In this document: positions 1 to 7,607 of the stretch, in pieces | Layout of the letters: every line of letters starts with the position of its first letter | Position numbering within the stretch: position 1 is the first letter of the stretch | Virus record (IMG/VR): IMGVR_UViG_3300032293_000686 | Coordinates: 1 to 39,092 of that record | Direction: 5' to 3' (one strand) | DNA length: 39,092 nucleotides | DNA from: a virus | The notes under the pieces: model-generated | Told to the model about the DNA's origin: nothing | What the model saw: the letters and a program-made list of their open reading frames with translations, nothing else | Database searches by the model: none | Translations under genes and position numbers: made by a program

Positions 1-41
1 ATCTTTGACGCTTAAGACTGGATTTTGCAATGGCCCCCATA
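1..41. other. Left contig end, no gene
   Basis: Forty-one bases lie beyond the stop of the leftmost HNH gene. They contain no gene and no repeat of the right end. Read on the minus strand and joined to the right end, they would form a roughly 95-nt spacer between the HNH gene and the small terminase, a position where cos or pac sites often lie. This is inference. Confidence 0.4.
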
Positions 42-830
42 TCAGTTATCCCCATACAATGGAAGCATCAGTTGCATCCCTGCTTCGATTGCATTGCCCT
101 TCGCCGTATTGCATCGCCTGCAAAGCAATTGCACGTTAGACCATGCGTGTAGCCCGTTCTTTGACAACGGAACCATATGGTCAATGGTTGCTTCGTTGTC
201 TAGGTTGTAGCCCTCCGGCTTGACGCATTTGACATTGCACTTAACGCAACGCCATTTGCTTTTCTTTGCCAACTCCGCAAGACCTATGTTTTCCCCAATG
301 CCGTTAGCTCTCATTCGATGCTCTCTATTTCTCTTGGCATGCTTCTCCGAACACTTTCTAGAACAAAATGATCGCATGCTAGCCCTAGATGTAAACAAAG
401 TCATCTTGCCGCATCGTTTGCATTCAACAACGCCTTTTTGCATTGCGTCAATCCTGGCCTGACGCCTTGCCTCTTGCTTTATTCTTTTGGCCTCTAGCCT
501 TTCTTCCTTAGCTTTTAGCCTTTCTTGCTCTTGTGCCTTTAGTCTAACTTGCGTTCGCTCTCTCAACTTCCTGTTGTGTTCGTAATCATCGGTGGCGTAG
601 TAAACGCTCTTCCAGCTGCATGCACACTCAAGGTCGCAGAATACCCTATTGCCTTTTAACGCCGACCGTTTCTGAGCATCGCCTAACACCTTGACCGAAC
701 CACAAAAGCAGCAAGCGTTGGAAACGCGAACAACCCTGTGCTTGTTTCTACTGGCCGCAAACTCCGGCGACAACTTAAACTGAAATGGATACTCAATAAA
801 CCTTGTGTGCTCTGGGCTTCGCTTGCTCAT
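42..830 (-). CDS. HNH endonuclease with zinc-binding regions
   Basis: This 262-residue protein is probably an HNH homing-type or packaging-associated nuclease. The C-terminal module has paired cysteines near 195 and 198, DH at 217-218, N232, then CRRCN at 237-241, which is the usual HNH pattern with a zinc-knuckle frame. Two further cysteine groups (about 40-71 and 137-160) suggest additional zinc sites, separated by a highly charged helix (86-128). It starts at an ATG overlapping the stop of the preceding HNH gene (ATGA), so the two are translationally coupled. On a circular map it lies just upstream of the small terminase; in HK97-like phages such HNH proteins assist DNA packaging. The fold is secure, the packaging role inferred. 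Confidence 0.85.
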   Translation of the reverse strand: MSKRSPEHTRFIEYPFQFKLSPEFAASRNKHRVVRVSNACCFCGSVKVLGDAQKRSALKGNRVFCDLECACSWKSVYYATDDYEHNRKLRERTQVRLKAQEQERLKAKEERLEAKRIKQEARRQARIDAMQKGVVECKRCGKMTLFTSRASMRSFCSRKCSEKHAKRNREHRMRANGIGENIGLAELAKKSKWRCVKCNVKCVKPEGYNLDNEATIDHMVPLSKNGLHAWSNVQLLCRRCNTAKGNAIEAGMQLMLPLYGDN

Positions 831-1210
831 GCTTGACCTCTATCCATCGCCTCTGCGTAGTTCGCCTCGCTCCATCGCTTGCATGCCATGCCCTCGATCT
901 CATTGCCCTCTAACTCTTCGTGATGCTCGCCACAAACGGCCAACCAATTGCCACGCTGCATCCTTTGTGTTGCATCCTTGCGAATGCTAATGATGTGGTG
1001 CATGTCCCTTGATGGCTTAGCGTGCATGGCACCGTGCAATTGTACGCATCGCTCGCATAACGGATGCTCTGCTCTATACCGTTCGCTTGCTCGTCGGTGA
1101 TCGCTGCCGTGCCCTTCCGCCGTTGTGGAGCGCAAAAGCTGCTTTGACGCTCCACTAAAGCACTCGCAACGGTCTTCAACAATCTTTCCGCATCGGCATA
1201 GTCTAGGCAT
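827..1210 (-). CDS. HNH endonuclease (small)
   Basis: This 127-residue protein has a clear HNH domain: a CERC pair at about 52-55, HH at 71-72, N88, and CGEHH at 93-97. An N-terminal cysteine cluster (C5, C7, C15, C17) may bind another metal. I start it at the ATG at 1210, which overlaps the end of the structural gene before it; the open frame extends a little further upstream but without a better start. It resembles the small HNH proteins next to terminases in HK97-type phages that cooperate with the terminase in DNA cleavage. Having two consecutive HNH genes is unusual; one may be a free-standing homing nuclease. Confidence 0.85.
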   Translation of the reverse strand: MPRLCRCGKIVEDRCECFSGASKQLLRSTTAEGHGSDHRRASERYRAEHPLCERCVQLHGAMHAKPSRDMHHIISIRKDATQRMQRGNWLAVCGEHHEELEGNEIEGMACKRWSEANYAEAMDRGQA

Positions 1211-2555
1211 CCTTGCTCGCTGCCTCCTGCACGGTGAGTACCCCAAAGGCTATCACGCTGTTACCGCTGGTTATGTCTCGCATGCTCCAACGGTAGTTAC
1301 CAAGGTTAGCCGTTACCGCTGTGGTTATCGTGACCGTAAAGGTCTGACTGCTTTTTGTGATCGCTGCGTTTTCGATGACTAGCACGTCATTGCCGTCGTT
1401 GTCCTCAACCACGAACCGAAGCGTCAACGAGGTTAAGGTAAAATCAGTAACCACACTGACTGATCTGGATTCGTCGCGGTAGAAGGTCAAGGTTGTGCCT
1501 GCTACACGCTCTGGCGTTGATGCTGAGACTGGGTAGACGTTGACGGTAGTTGAGCCACCGCCACCACCGCCAGCCGGTGCCATCGAAAGAGCAATCGTAT
1601 CGAATCTGAATTGACCCGATCCATCGCTTTCAATCATCGAATCCAATCGCGTCAAGACTTGCAACGTACCTACTGCCGTTGCGATCTCTGTTGCTGCATC
1701 CGCCGCCAGTGCCCTTGCAGAAATCGCACCAGTGATAAACGCATCTTCCGGTATCGAATCAGGCTCAGCATCGTGCAGTACCGATGCAACGTGATGACTA
1801 CCGGTGACCGCAACTTCGCGTTGCGTTGAGTTGCCTATTAGCACCTGCTTGCCGAAGGAGTTGTTGGGCCAAGTGTCGGTTGTAAGTTGCTCCCAAACCA
1901 AGATAGCAATTGACTCATCAAGAGCGTTAGCGGCTAAAGCCTGACCGCCTAACTCGTTGACGGTGCCAACATCAGTGACCGTTGGTATTGTCACCCCAGG
2001 CTGATTCGGCTGTAGCAACACCCGACCGCTTCCGTCAATGCTCATCGTTGCAAAATTGCTAGGCACCAGCCCACTTTGATATGCACCCACCGAAGAGTCC
2101 ATTCTTCCGCCACTTAACGCTGCTGGCAACCTGCTTTGAATGTTTTGAGTGTCCGCTTCGATGTCTGCGAACTTCGATAGCCCGAACGCCGTTGCGTCTT
2201 GGTAGTCGACCGAATCCAACTCAATGTAGAGATTCACAGGCACCATGTTAGTAGCACCGCGAAACTGTATTACCGCTTCGACTCCGCCATCTAGTACCGC
2301 ATCCGGTATGCCGACTTCATACCAACCCGGCATGTTGGTATTGTCAACCGCCACGAATCCGCCGCTGGTATACGTCCCAAGCGTAGCCGTTACCAAGGTG
2401 ATCTGAATATCGTTCGCTAAATCGGATGCGTAGTAGTAAGCGACAAGCCCCGCCGAATTGAAGACAAGGTTTGCAAGCCCTGCTCCGGTCGTACTTGATG
2501 AGTCGGCAATAAAAATCAACCTACGCTTGCTTGCAGTACCTCGCTTGATTTTCAC
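1203..2555 (-). CDS. Putative tail fibre or baseplate structural protein
   Basis: This 450-residue protein has no enzyme motif. The first 120 residues look beta-rich, a middle segment (about 126-145) is helical and polar, a run of six glycines (329-334) forms a hinge, and the last 110 residues are threonine- and valine-rich like an immunoglobulin-type or carbohydrate-binding beta domain. It starts at GTG in a GTGA overlap with the preceding gene. Together with that gene it sits after the lysis region and before the HNH-terminase junction, where some phages place receptor-binding proteins. I do not recognise the family; adhesin or fibre is inference from composition. Confidence 0.6.
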   Translation of the reverse strand: MKIKRGTASKRRLIFIADSSSTTGAGLANLVFNSAGLVAYYYASDLANDIQITLVTATLGTYTSGGFVAVDNTNMPGWYEVGIPDAVLDGGVEAVIQFRGATNMVPVNLYIELDSVDYQDATAFGLSKFADIEADTQNIQSRLPAALSGGRMDSSVGAYQSGLVPSNFATMSIDGSGRVLLQPNQPGVTIPTVTDVGTVNELGGQALAANALDESIAILVWEQLTTDTWPNNSFGKQVLIGNSTQREVAVTGSHHVASVLHDAEPDSIPEDAFITGAISARALAADAATEIATAVGTLQVLTRLDSMIESDGSGQFRFDTIALSMAPAGGGGGGSTTVNVYPVSASTPERVAGTTLTFYRDESRSVSVVTDFTLTSLTLRFVVEDNDGNDVLVIENAAITKSSQTFTVTITTAVTANLGNYRWSMRDITSGNSVIAFGVLTVQEAASKDA

Positions 2556-3208
2556 TGATCCGCTCCCCCTCTAATGTTTACTTGCCTCGCCGAACCGCTG
2601 CTAATGCCGTACAAATCCGACTCGATTAACGTCAGCATCAACGAGCGATAAAACGCCGAAGTTGCTTGCACCACGTTGGTCGATGCCCACGTTGCTGTTC
2701 GGTTGAGTTGATAGTATTGCTTTGCTTGCCAAGTCGAGCTATCTGTTGCCGATTGCAAGTCAGTCGTAGCACCCGGAGCAAGTAGAGTGTTCGACGTATT
2801 CGAGTTTAAGACGTACGCCAACAACGCCGCATTCGCCGCATCAGTTTTGACCGTGCCCGCCGTTTGTGCAGGATACGCGATAGTCGCACTCGTACCTGTT
2901 TGCGTGCTGATAAACTCAGGCACAACAATCGTATTCGCTCCACCACGCCATACCGTCGCAAATAGATGATCGGCATTTGTCCACGTTCCGCTAGTCTCTG
3001 CATTACTTTGAGCGTGCTTGTACGCAACTAACACCGCTCCACCTGCAACTCCAGCAGAGTACGAAGTTACCCAGCCGCTAGGCTTCGTTGGCACAGTAGC
3101 CGAGGCGTGATTCATCGAGTGGACGACGATCAAGTCGCCCGCCGCATGGCTTGGAATGCTGATCGAGTCCGATAACGCCGATCCGTTTCCCTGCAAGGCG
3201 ATTGTCAC
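2552..3208 (-). CDS. Putative phage structural or adhesin protein
   Basis: This 218-residue protein is rich in Ser, Thr, Ala and aromatic residues with alternating hydrophobic positions, typical of a beta-sandwich virion protein. No catalytic motif, signal peptide or membrane segment is visible. It starts at GTG within a GTGA overlap with the upstream gene and itself overlaps the downstream 450-residue protein, so the three form one translational unit. A role in the tail tip or capsid surface is inferred from composition and neighbour; the family is not recognised. Confidence 0.55.
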   Translation of the reverse strand: MTIALQGNGSALSDSISIPSHAAGDLIVVHSMNHASATVPTKPSGWVTSYSAGVAGGAVLVAYKHAQSNAETSGTWTNADHLFATVWRGGANTIVVPEFISTQTGTSATIAYPAQTAGTVKTDAANAALLAYVLNSNTSNTLLAPGATTDLQSATDSSTWQAKQYYQLNRTATWASTNVVQATSAFYRSLMLTLIESDLYGISSGSARQVNIRGGADQ

Positions 3209-3717
3209 AGAGTAGGCTCCGTTTCTGCGTTACCGTCCCATGCTTCCATTGCCGCACAGTAGGCATTGTATCGCGTCGATGCAATCACCTTCTTTTCACG
3301 CTTGATCGCTCCTAGTTGCATACCGCTCAAGACAGTTGCAACGAGGTCTTTTGAGGGGTTAAGCTTGTGCAGCTCAAGTAGACTCACAACCCGCTTGACA
3401 TGCTTCGCCAACTTCGATGAATTAGGCACTAAACCAGCCGCCTCGAATAGATATAGGGCTTCTTGGATTTCCGGTCGCGTCAGCTGCAATCCGGGCTGAC
3501 CACCTAGAGCATAAACCGCCCACTTCGAGCCGTTGTTCTCAAGTGCATTACGAAGGGCTTCGGTGCCACTGTTGCCCAGCACGTCCGCAACGCCGCCCCA
3601 TGTATAGTTGTCGTTATCAAGGTACTGCCATGCGAGCTCGTTCAACTCCGCCCACACTTCATCGATTGCCTTAGTCTGCCAATCGTCTATCTGTTCAATC
3701 AGGTCGCTTAATCGCAT
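3205..3717 (-). CDS. Hypothetical alpha-helical protein
   Basis: This 170-residue protein is predicted mostly helical, with acidic N-terminal helices, an aromatic-rich stretch (about 29-43) and a basic C-terminal third. The start is an ATG preceded by an AAGGGG ribosome site. It is followed by the two putative structural proteins with overlapping stops and starts, so it may be a chaperone or attachment partner for them, but nothing in the sequence proves it. I do not recognise the family. Confidence 0.5.
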   Translation of the reverse strand: MRLSDLIEQIDDWQTKAIDEVWAELNELAWQYLDNDNYTWGGVADVLGNSGTEALRNALENNGSKWAVYALGGQPGLQLTRPEIQEALYLFEAAGLVPNSSKLAKHVKRVVSLLELHKLNPSKDLVATVLSGMQLGAIKREKKVIASTRYNAYCAAMEAWDGNAETEPTL

Positions 3718-3742
3718 TGCTTGCCCCTTTGTAGTTGCTGGT

Positions 3743-4048
3743 CTAGCGTTCGTTTATGCCCACTTTGCACCGGTCGGTTTGCGTCTTAATGTGGGCGATG
3801 TCCGTACGACAATCTCGCAACTCGTTGCTAATCCTTTCCATCGTTTCGCCAGTCTTCACAAGCGTCTTATTGGTAGCGTCCAAGTGTTGCGTAGTCGATT
3901 GAAGATGGGATATAGCAGCGTCCTTGAGGGGTATGACAACCGCCGCAAAGAATGCGTTTGACGCCGACCGAGCATAGAAGGCGATGCCGAAAACAATAGC
4001 CACCGCTAGCCCGTTGTTAAACAACCATTTCGCTGTTTCTTCAGTCAT
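3743..4048 (-). CDS. Holin-like protein, one membrane segment plus coiled coil
   Basis: This 101-residue protein has a single hydrophobic segment at about residues 12-26, followed by a long polar helix (about 40-90) of coiled-coil character and a basic C-terminus. That layout matches BhlA/haemolysin XhlA-like holins and also some i-spanins. It overlaps the thioredoxin-like gene upstream by an ATGA junction and closes a cluster of membrane proteins. A lysis role is likely from context; holin versus spanin cannot be decided from the sequence. Confidence 0.6.
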   Translation of the reverse strand: MTEETAKWLFNNGLAVAIVFGIAFYARSASNAFFAAVVIPLKDAAISHLQSTTQHLDATNKTLVKTGETMERISNELRDCRTDIAHIKTQTDRCKVGINER

Positions 4049-4479
4049 TTTACCAACTCCGCGTTGAGTCTATCAAGGGTCATATAGCCGCTGATCTCTA
4101 CCGTCTTATCGCCATCCGTAACGATGAAGTGAGGCACCCTAGGTACATCATCAGGATCGCCATACGCGAAAGTATAACCGGATTGCTCGAATTTGCATTG
4201 TTCGCATCGCTTCCATCGTTGGCAAGGCTCGCACCAATCCGCTGAGAAGATGACGATTTCACGTTTGATCGCTTTCGGTTTGTCGCTTGGGCTTGGGGCA
4301 GGATCGGCAACAACCTCAGGCTCAATCAGCGTCTTTGTGGCTTGCTCAAGTTGGCTAATCAACTCACTCGAAGTCGGTGCAATGTCGCATTGCGTAGGAT
4401 CGACTACCGGCGGGCTCTGTGACCAAAACAACAACGCAAAAAACAATAGCACCATAACCAAACCTCCTTGCTTGCTCAT
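4045..4479 (-). CDS. Membrane-anchored thioredoxin-like protein
   Basis: This 144-residue protein starts with a signal anchor (about residues 5-20), then a proline- and acid-rich linker to about 72, then a compact thioredoxin fold. The active-site motif WCEPC lies at 82-86, a second CEQC pair follows at 92-95, and the cis-proline loop appears as RVPHF near 114-118. The fold should face outward from the membrane. The ATG at 4479 overlaps the peptidase stop (ATGA) and has GAGG eight bases upstream. Its position directly after the cysteine peptidase suggests that it keeps a thiol enzyme reduced or forms disulfides in lysis proteins; this is inference. The C-terminal fold is short compared with full thioredoxins (about 75 versus 105 residues). 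Confidence 0.75.
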   Translation of the reverse strand: MSKQGGLVMVLLFFALLFWSQSPPVVDPTQCDIAPTSSELISQLEQATKTLIEPEVVADPAPSPSDKPKAIKREIVIFSADWCEPCQRWKRCEQCKFEQSGYTFAYGDPDDVPRVPHFIVTDGDKTVEISGYMTLDRLNAELVK

Positions 4480-5294
4480 CCCAATGGCCTCGATGTTAGC
4501 CACGCTACACTACGCGGCCCTGGTAGGCTCAAGTCGCTAATTCCGACGATTGACGTGTATTGATGCTTGCAAAGTGCATCGATGACCGATGGGGCAATTT
4601 CCGTCCAGGAATCGTTATGGCTATTGAGACGCCAAATGTAATTACGTCCCTTGCTGTCTTTGCGTTTGGAGTAGCCTAGCCACGCCGTAGCGTGACCGTC
4701 ACCACCGCGAAGACTGATCGATTCAATAACGCCGCTGGAAGCGTAAAAACTATCATTCCATGTAGTTCCGGTATGCACCGCACCCGAACCGCTCGCAAGG
4801 TACTTGAAGATATCCTCGTAAGACTCTAACCACGTATGCGACCTAATGCGATATGGCGACGCCTCAAGCCGCATCTGATCGGTAATAAGGCTCCGTGCGT
4901 TGTTTGGGTATGGAGTGCGATATGGCAACGCTGATTCGAGTAGATACCCAATCTCTTTTGCAACCCTCAATCCGCCGCTAATCGTCGATCCTTGATCGCG
5001 TCCAAGTAGTCCATCGATCCGCTGCGACTCAAGGTAGGCGAACAACTGCGAGAACTGCCTTTTCTCGCTTACCGCTCCGTGCCCAAGTGCAAGCAGATAC
5101 TCGCCGCAATTAGTCAGCGAAAAACCTTGGCAGGACGACATGTTTAACTGCTTATCGTGCCTCATCAGTTTTCGCGGGTCGATCTCATCAGGGGCTGCGA
5201 AGTCTTTTAGTGCAAACGGCATGGATACCGAGTTGCTTTGCAGTTCGTCGCGTCGCTCTAGAGCCGGATCGTAGCCGGTAAAAAATTCGCTCAT
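4476..5294 (-). CDS. Papain-like (C1-type) cysteine peptidase
   Basis: This 272-residue protein shows the papain signature in order: Gln49, six residues before catalytic Cys55 (the spacing of Gln19 and Cys25 in papain), His201 in the segment GGDGHATAWLGY, and Asn224 in WRLNSHNDSW. There is no signal peptide or propeptide of normal size, so it would be made as a mature cytosolic enzyme of about the papain-core length. It lies between two membrane proteins and the thioredoxin-like gene in the presumed lysis region, so it may act as an endolysin-type or host-attacking peptidase, or process virion proteins. No other endolysin was recognised in the window. Catalytic assignment is strong, biological role inferred. 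Confidence 0.8.
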   Translation of the reverse strand: MSEFFTGYDPALERRDELQSNSVSMPFALKDFAAPDEIDPRKLMRHDKQLNMSSCQGFSLTNCGEYLLALGHGAVSEKRQFSQLFAYLESQRIDGLLGRDQGSTISGGLRVAKEIGYLLESALPYRTPYPNNARSLITDQMRLEASPYRIRSHTWLESYEDIFKYLASGSGAVHTGTTWNDSFYASSGVIESISLRGGDGHATAWLGYSKRKDSKGRNYIWRLNSHNDSWTEIAPSVIDALCKHQYTSIVGISDLSLPGPRSVAWLTSRPLG

Positions 5295-5479
5295 TCGCTA
5301 GCCTTATCCTTCCTATGTCTTCGCATGGCTGATTTTACACTCCAGACATAAAGCCGCTCGGCAATTATAGACAGTAGCAACCAAAGGAAAATGTAGACCA
5401 GTGAAAGCCAGCCAATAAACAGCAACGCCGCAAAAGCATCGAGGACACAATCACAGAGTTTGCAGCATCCGTAATGCAT
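5291..5479 (-). CDS. Small membrane protein with CxxC-type N-terminus
   Basis: This 62-residue protein has a Cys-rich N-terminus (CCKLCDC at about 5-11), one long hydrophobic segment or hairpin from about 14 to 41, and a basic tail. I start it at the ATG at 5479, which overlaps the previous stop as TAATG with GGGGG just upstream; an in-frame GTG two codons earlier is an alternative. In a cluster with holin-like, peptidase and thioredoxin-like genes it may be a holin, antiholin or membrane partner. Family not recognised. Confidence 0.6.
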   Translation of the reverse strand: MHYGCCKLCDCVLDAFAALLFIGWLSLVYIFLWLLLSIIAERLYVWSVKSAMRRHRKDKASE

Positions 5480-5850
5480 TACCACGCCCCCGCTATGTCA
5501 CGATTCAACTTCGCAATCTCAGCCTCTTTGCCCTCAAAGCTAGCCGGTAGTTTCAGTTCATCGATTGCGTTGTAGACCTTATCCAATGCTTCCCGTTGCT
5601 TCGCTCCAGCATTCGCCGCGATAAACTGCGTCCATTGCTCTTGGTTCACAATCTCCCGCTTTTCGATCTTGCTTGCCGCCTCAAGGAATGCCGCCCGGTA
5701 CGCCGCTCGAATGTTGGGCAAGGTTGATGCTACAACGCCCTTAATGTCGGCGGGCTTCGGATCTACGTTAGCCGGTCGCTGGAATGCAAAAAAATAGATT
5801 GCACCCGCTGCAATGACCCACGGCAACCAGTTTTGTTCCGGCTTACTCAT
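5479..5850 (-). CDS. Membrane-anchored helical protein, spanin-like layout
   Basis: This 123-residue protein has a hydrophobic segment at about residues 8-23 followed by an extended, mostly helical polar domain with heptad-like spacing. An N-terminal anchor with an external helix is the layout of inner-membrane spanins, and the neighbouring genes are also membrane proteins. No lipoprotein partner is adjacent. The start is ATG inside the preceding gene's end (eight-base overlap). Assignment rests on topology and position only. Confidence 0.5.
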   Translation of the reverse strand: MSKPEQNWLPWVIAAGAIYFFAFQRPANVDPKPADIKGVVASTLPNIRAAYRAAFLEAASKIEKREIVNQEQWTQFIAANAGAKQREALDKVYNAIDELKLPASFEGKEAEIAKLNRDIAGAW

Positions 5851-6145
5851 CGTCGTTGCTTTCTGCCTCGATTTCCGCCTCTGCGTAGAGTTGAGCTGCC
5901 GAGGGAGCGTTGGAGTATTGGGCTTGAGGGATCGCGGATAAAAAGCCGTTTTCCTTCGCCCAGAAGTAGAGGCGAATCGCCATCTGAACCAGCATGATAA
6001 CCGTCACCGGATCCAGTTCGTAGACGGTCTTAGCATGCTGTCGGTACGCCCTACGGAACGCTTGACGGTCGCCGCCAGTCTCGTTGTAGATTCGTATCGC
6101 GTCATCTGGGCGCCATGCCGTTTCGCATCTTTTAAAAAGACTCAC
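5843..6145 (-). CDS. Hypothetical protein with amphipathic hydrophobic helix
   Basis: This 100-residue protein has a basic, aromatic N-terminal half, a hydrophobic helix at about 45-63 that could insert in the membrane, and an acidic C-terminus. It begins with GTG in a GTGA overlap, preceded by GGAGG. It is co-transcribed with the membrane proteins of the lysis region. I do not recognise its family. Confidence 0.5.
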   Translation of the reverse strand: MSLFKRCETAWRPDDAIRIYNETGGDRQAFRRAYRQHAKTVYELDPVTVIMLVQMAIRLYFWAKENGFLSAIPQAQYSNAPSAAQLYAEAEIEAESNDDE

Positions 6146-6495
6146 TTTGCCACCTCCGGTTCGATTGGCTTTACCTCAGGCGGTCGCACCGAGTAGCCGA
6201 GAATAACACTACAGGCCAAGTAGACCGCCAACGTGATTTCATTCGCGGCAATGGGTATCTTGTCTTTGAGAAGAGTTACCGCGATAGATGCCAATGCTGC
6301 GATGACTCGTGGGTCTTTGAGTGCGTTCGCTAACTTGCCAATCGGATTGATGGAGTCGCCCATAATGAGCGTGCCGATTGACGTTGCAATCAACTCAAGT
6401 TGCTCTTGCGTGATAGGCAACCGATCCTTAAAAAGCATAGCGGCTATCGATACTGCGAACGCGACAAACCGCTTTGAACTCGTAATGGCCTGCAT
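6142..6495 (-). CDS. Membrane protein with internal tandem duplication, holin candidate
   Basis: This 117-residue protein consists of two related halves. The first (about 9-50) and second (about 59-100) share the pattern hydrophobic helix, then LFKDRLPI or LLKDKIPI, then a second hydrophobic helix ending in GDS or GYS. That gives up to four short membrane segments with a pseudo-twofold repeat, followed by a proline-rich acidic tail. The ATG at 6495 has GGGAGGG four bases upstream. It is the first gene after a candidate promoter and heads the presumed lysis cluster, so holin is the simplest guess. Confidence 0.6.
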   Translation of the reverse strand: MQAITSSKRFVAFAVSIAAMLFKDRLPITQEQLELIATSIGTLIMGDSINPIGKLANALKDPRVIAALASIAVTLLKDKIPIAANEITLAVYLACSVILGYSVRPPEVKPIEPEVAK

Positions 6496-6518
6496 ACAAC
6501 CCTCCCTTGGTTCCCTGC

Positions 6519-6546
6519 ATTGTAGCAAGTGCCAAGGGGATTGCAA
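6519..6546 (-). promoter_or_regulatory. Candidate promoter for the lysis cluster
   Basis: In the 58-nt gap after the RuvC-like gene the minus strand carries TTGCAA (6546-6541), a 16-base spacer and TACAAT (6524-6519), a good match to a sigma-70 promoter. It lies 24 bases upstream of the start codon at 6495. Prediction by eye only. Confidence 0.55.
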
Positions 6547-6553
6547 ACTTCGG

Positions 6554-7066
6554 CTAGATGATAGATCTTTTACGCAAATCCTCAATCCAGTACTCCCCGT
6601 CTTTTGCCGGAGTCTCCGCCGCGTAAACCGCAACCGCTAACGCCGCCCAGTAGTGACTACTAACGCCAAACAATGGCCCCGGTGCTTTCTTCGTGCCTAC
6701 GGCGCCGAAGCGGTCAATCAACGCTTTGCGAATGTTTGCATCCTTCGCCCTCATCGAGTTGCAAAGGTGCATTTTCACTGACTTCCTCGGTACTAGCCTA
6801 ACCTCAGTGCCAATCGTGCCCGCTAGCCATCCGATACCGGCCACCGTGCGAAACACTTCTTGTCCGACCGCCATGCCGTACGACTCGATCCACTCGCATG
6901 CAACTGTCTTGACCTTGCAAACCATGTCGAGTTTTTCAAACTTCGTGAAGTGGATAAAACTGCTAAACGTGCCTAACTCAACGACTCGTTTTTCGTCCGC
7001 ATCCCACCAAACGAACGCATGTTCCTTCGGCCCTGGGTCGATGCCTAAGACTATGTTTTTACTCAC
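6554..7066 (-). CDS. RuvC-like Holliday-junction resolvase family protein
   Basis: This 170-residue protein has the RNase H/RuvC fold layout. The first strand ends in GIDPG (Asp10), a conserved acid follows in CEWIESYG (Glu58, Glu61), and the C-terminal helix has SSHYWAALAVA, where many relatives have an Asp or His before the Ala-Ala helix. It lacks the size of bacterial RuvC but matches compact phage versions. It probably resolves branched DNA during recombination or before packaging. It starts with GTG, preceded by GGAGGTGA, and overlaps the diphosphohydrolase-like gene by eight bases. Confidence 0.75.
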   Translation of the reverse strand: MSKNIVLGIDPGPKEHAFVWWDADEKRVVELGTFSSFIHFTKFEKLDMVCKVKTVACEWIESYGMAVGQEVFRTVAGIGWLAGTIGTEVRLVPRKSVKMHLCNSMRAKDANIRKALIDRFGAVGTKKAPGPLFGVSSHYWAALAVAVYAAETPAKDGEYWIEDLRKRSII

Positions 7067-7607
7067 TGGTCACCTCCTCTGAAACTCCCTCGACCATATC
7101 TGGATGAAAGTACCGATCCTCCATAGCACCAGACTGGACTATTAACTCGACCGCAAAAAACAGCCTTGCGATTGCGTGTACTAAGTGCATCTCGCCTTGA
7201 TCGCCTATGCGATGCTCGTTAATGTGATTCATCGCATGATTCAGGTGATCTCGAACGCTGATTTTCTTGTGGTTCTCTTCGCCGTACTTCCTCGCACCGA
7301 AACCAACGCATTCAGCGACTAGCCGCAACGCTATTGGGTCGATGCAATCATAACGGGATTGTATAAATGCTTGCTTGCCGGTCGTCTGTGCGTTGTCAAC
7401 TGTCACGCATTCCTTGACGGCTGGGGCAGGTTCGAGTTCGTGTTCTGAAAACCAACCGCGTCTTTGATCGTCTTTTGCTTTCACGAAAACGGATATTTTC
7501 TTGCTAGTTCTTACAATCTCGTCCACAACGCAAACATCCTGAAACAAATAAGAACCGGGCTTGCTCACCAACACCCAATCACCAACCTTAAACTTCGTTT
7601 CGCTCAT
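7059..7607 (-). CDS. dATP/dGTP diphosphohydrolase-like protein with N-terminal SH3-like domain
   Basis: This 182-residue protein has two parts. Residues 5-58 look like a small KOW/SH3-type beta barrel. Residues 84-157 form a helical domain with RYDCIDPIALRLVAECVGF, then GARKYGE, a histidine- and asparagine-rich helix (HLNHAMNHINEH, 121-132) and GEMHLVHA, which match the domain annotated as dATP/dGTP diphosphohydrolase N-terminal in phages. It may act on nucleotide pools or clear a damaged or disfavoured purine nucleotide. The domain match is from memory of the family pattern; enzymatic activity is not proven. ATG with GGGAGG upstream. Confidence 0.65.
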   Translation of the reverse strand: MSETKFKVGDWVLVSKPGSYLFQDVCVVDEIVRTSKKISVFVKAKDDQRRGWFSEHELEPAPAVKECVTVDNAQTTGKQAFIQSRYDCIDPIALRLVAECVGFGARKYGEENHKKISVRDHLNHAMNHINEHRIGDQGEMHLVHAIARLFFAVELIVQSGAMEDRYFHPDMVEGVSEEVTSE

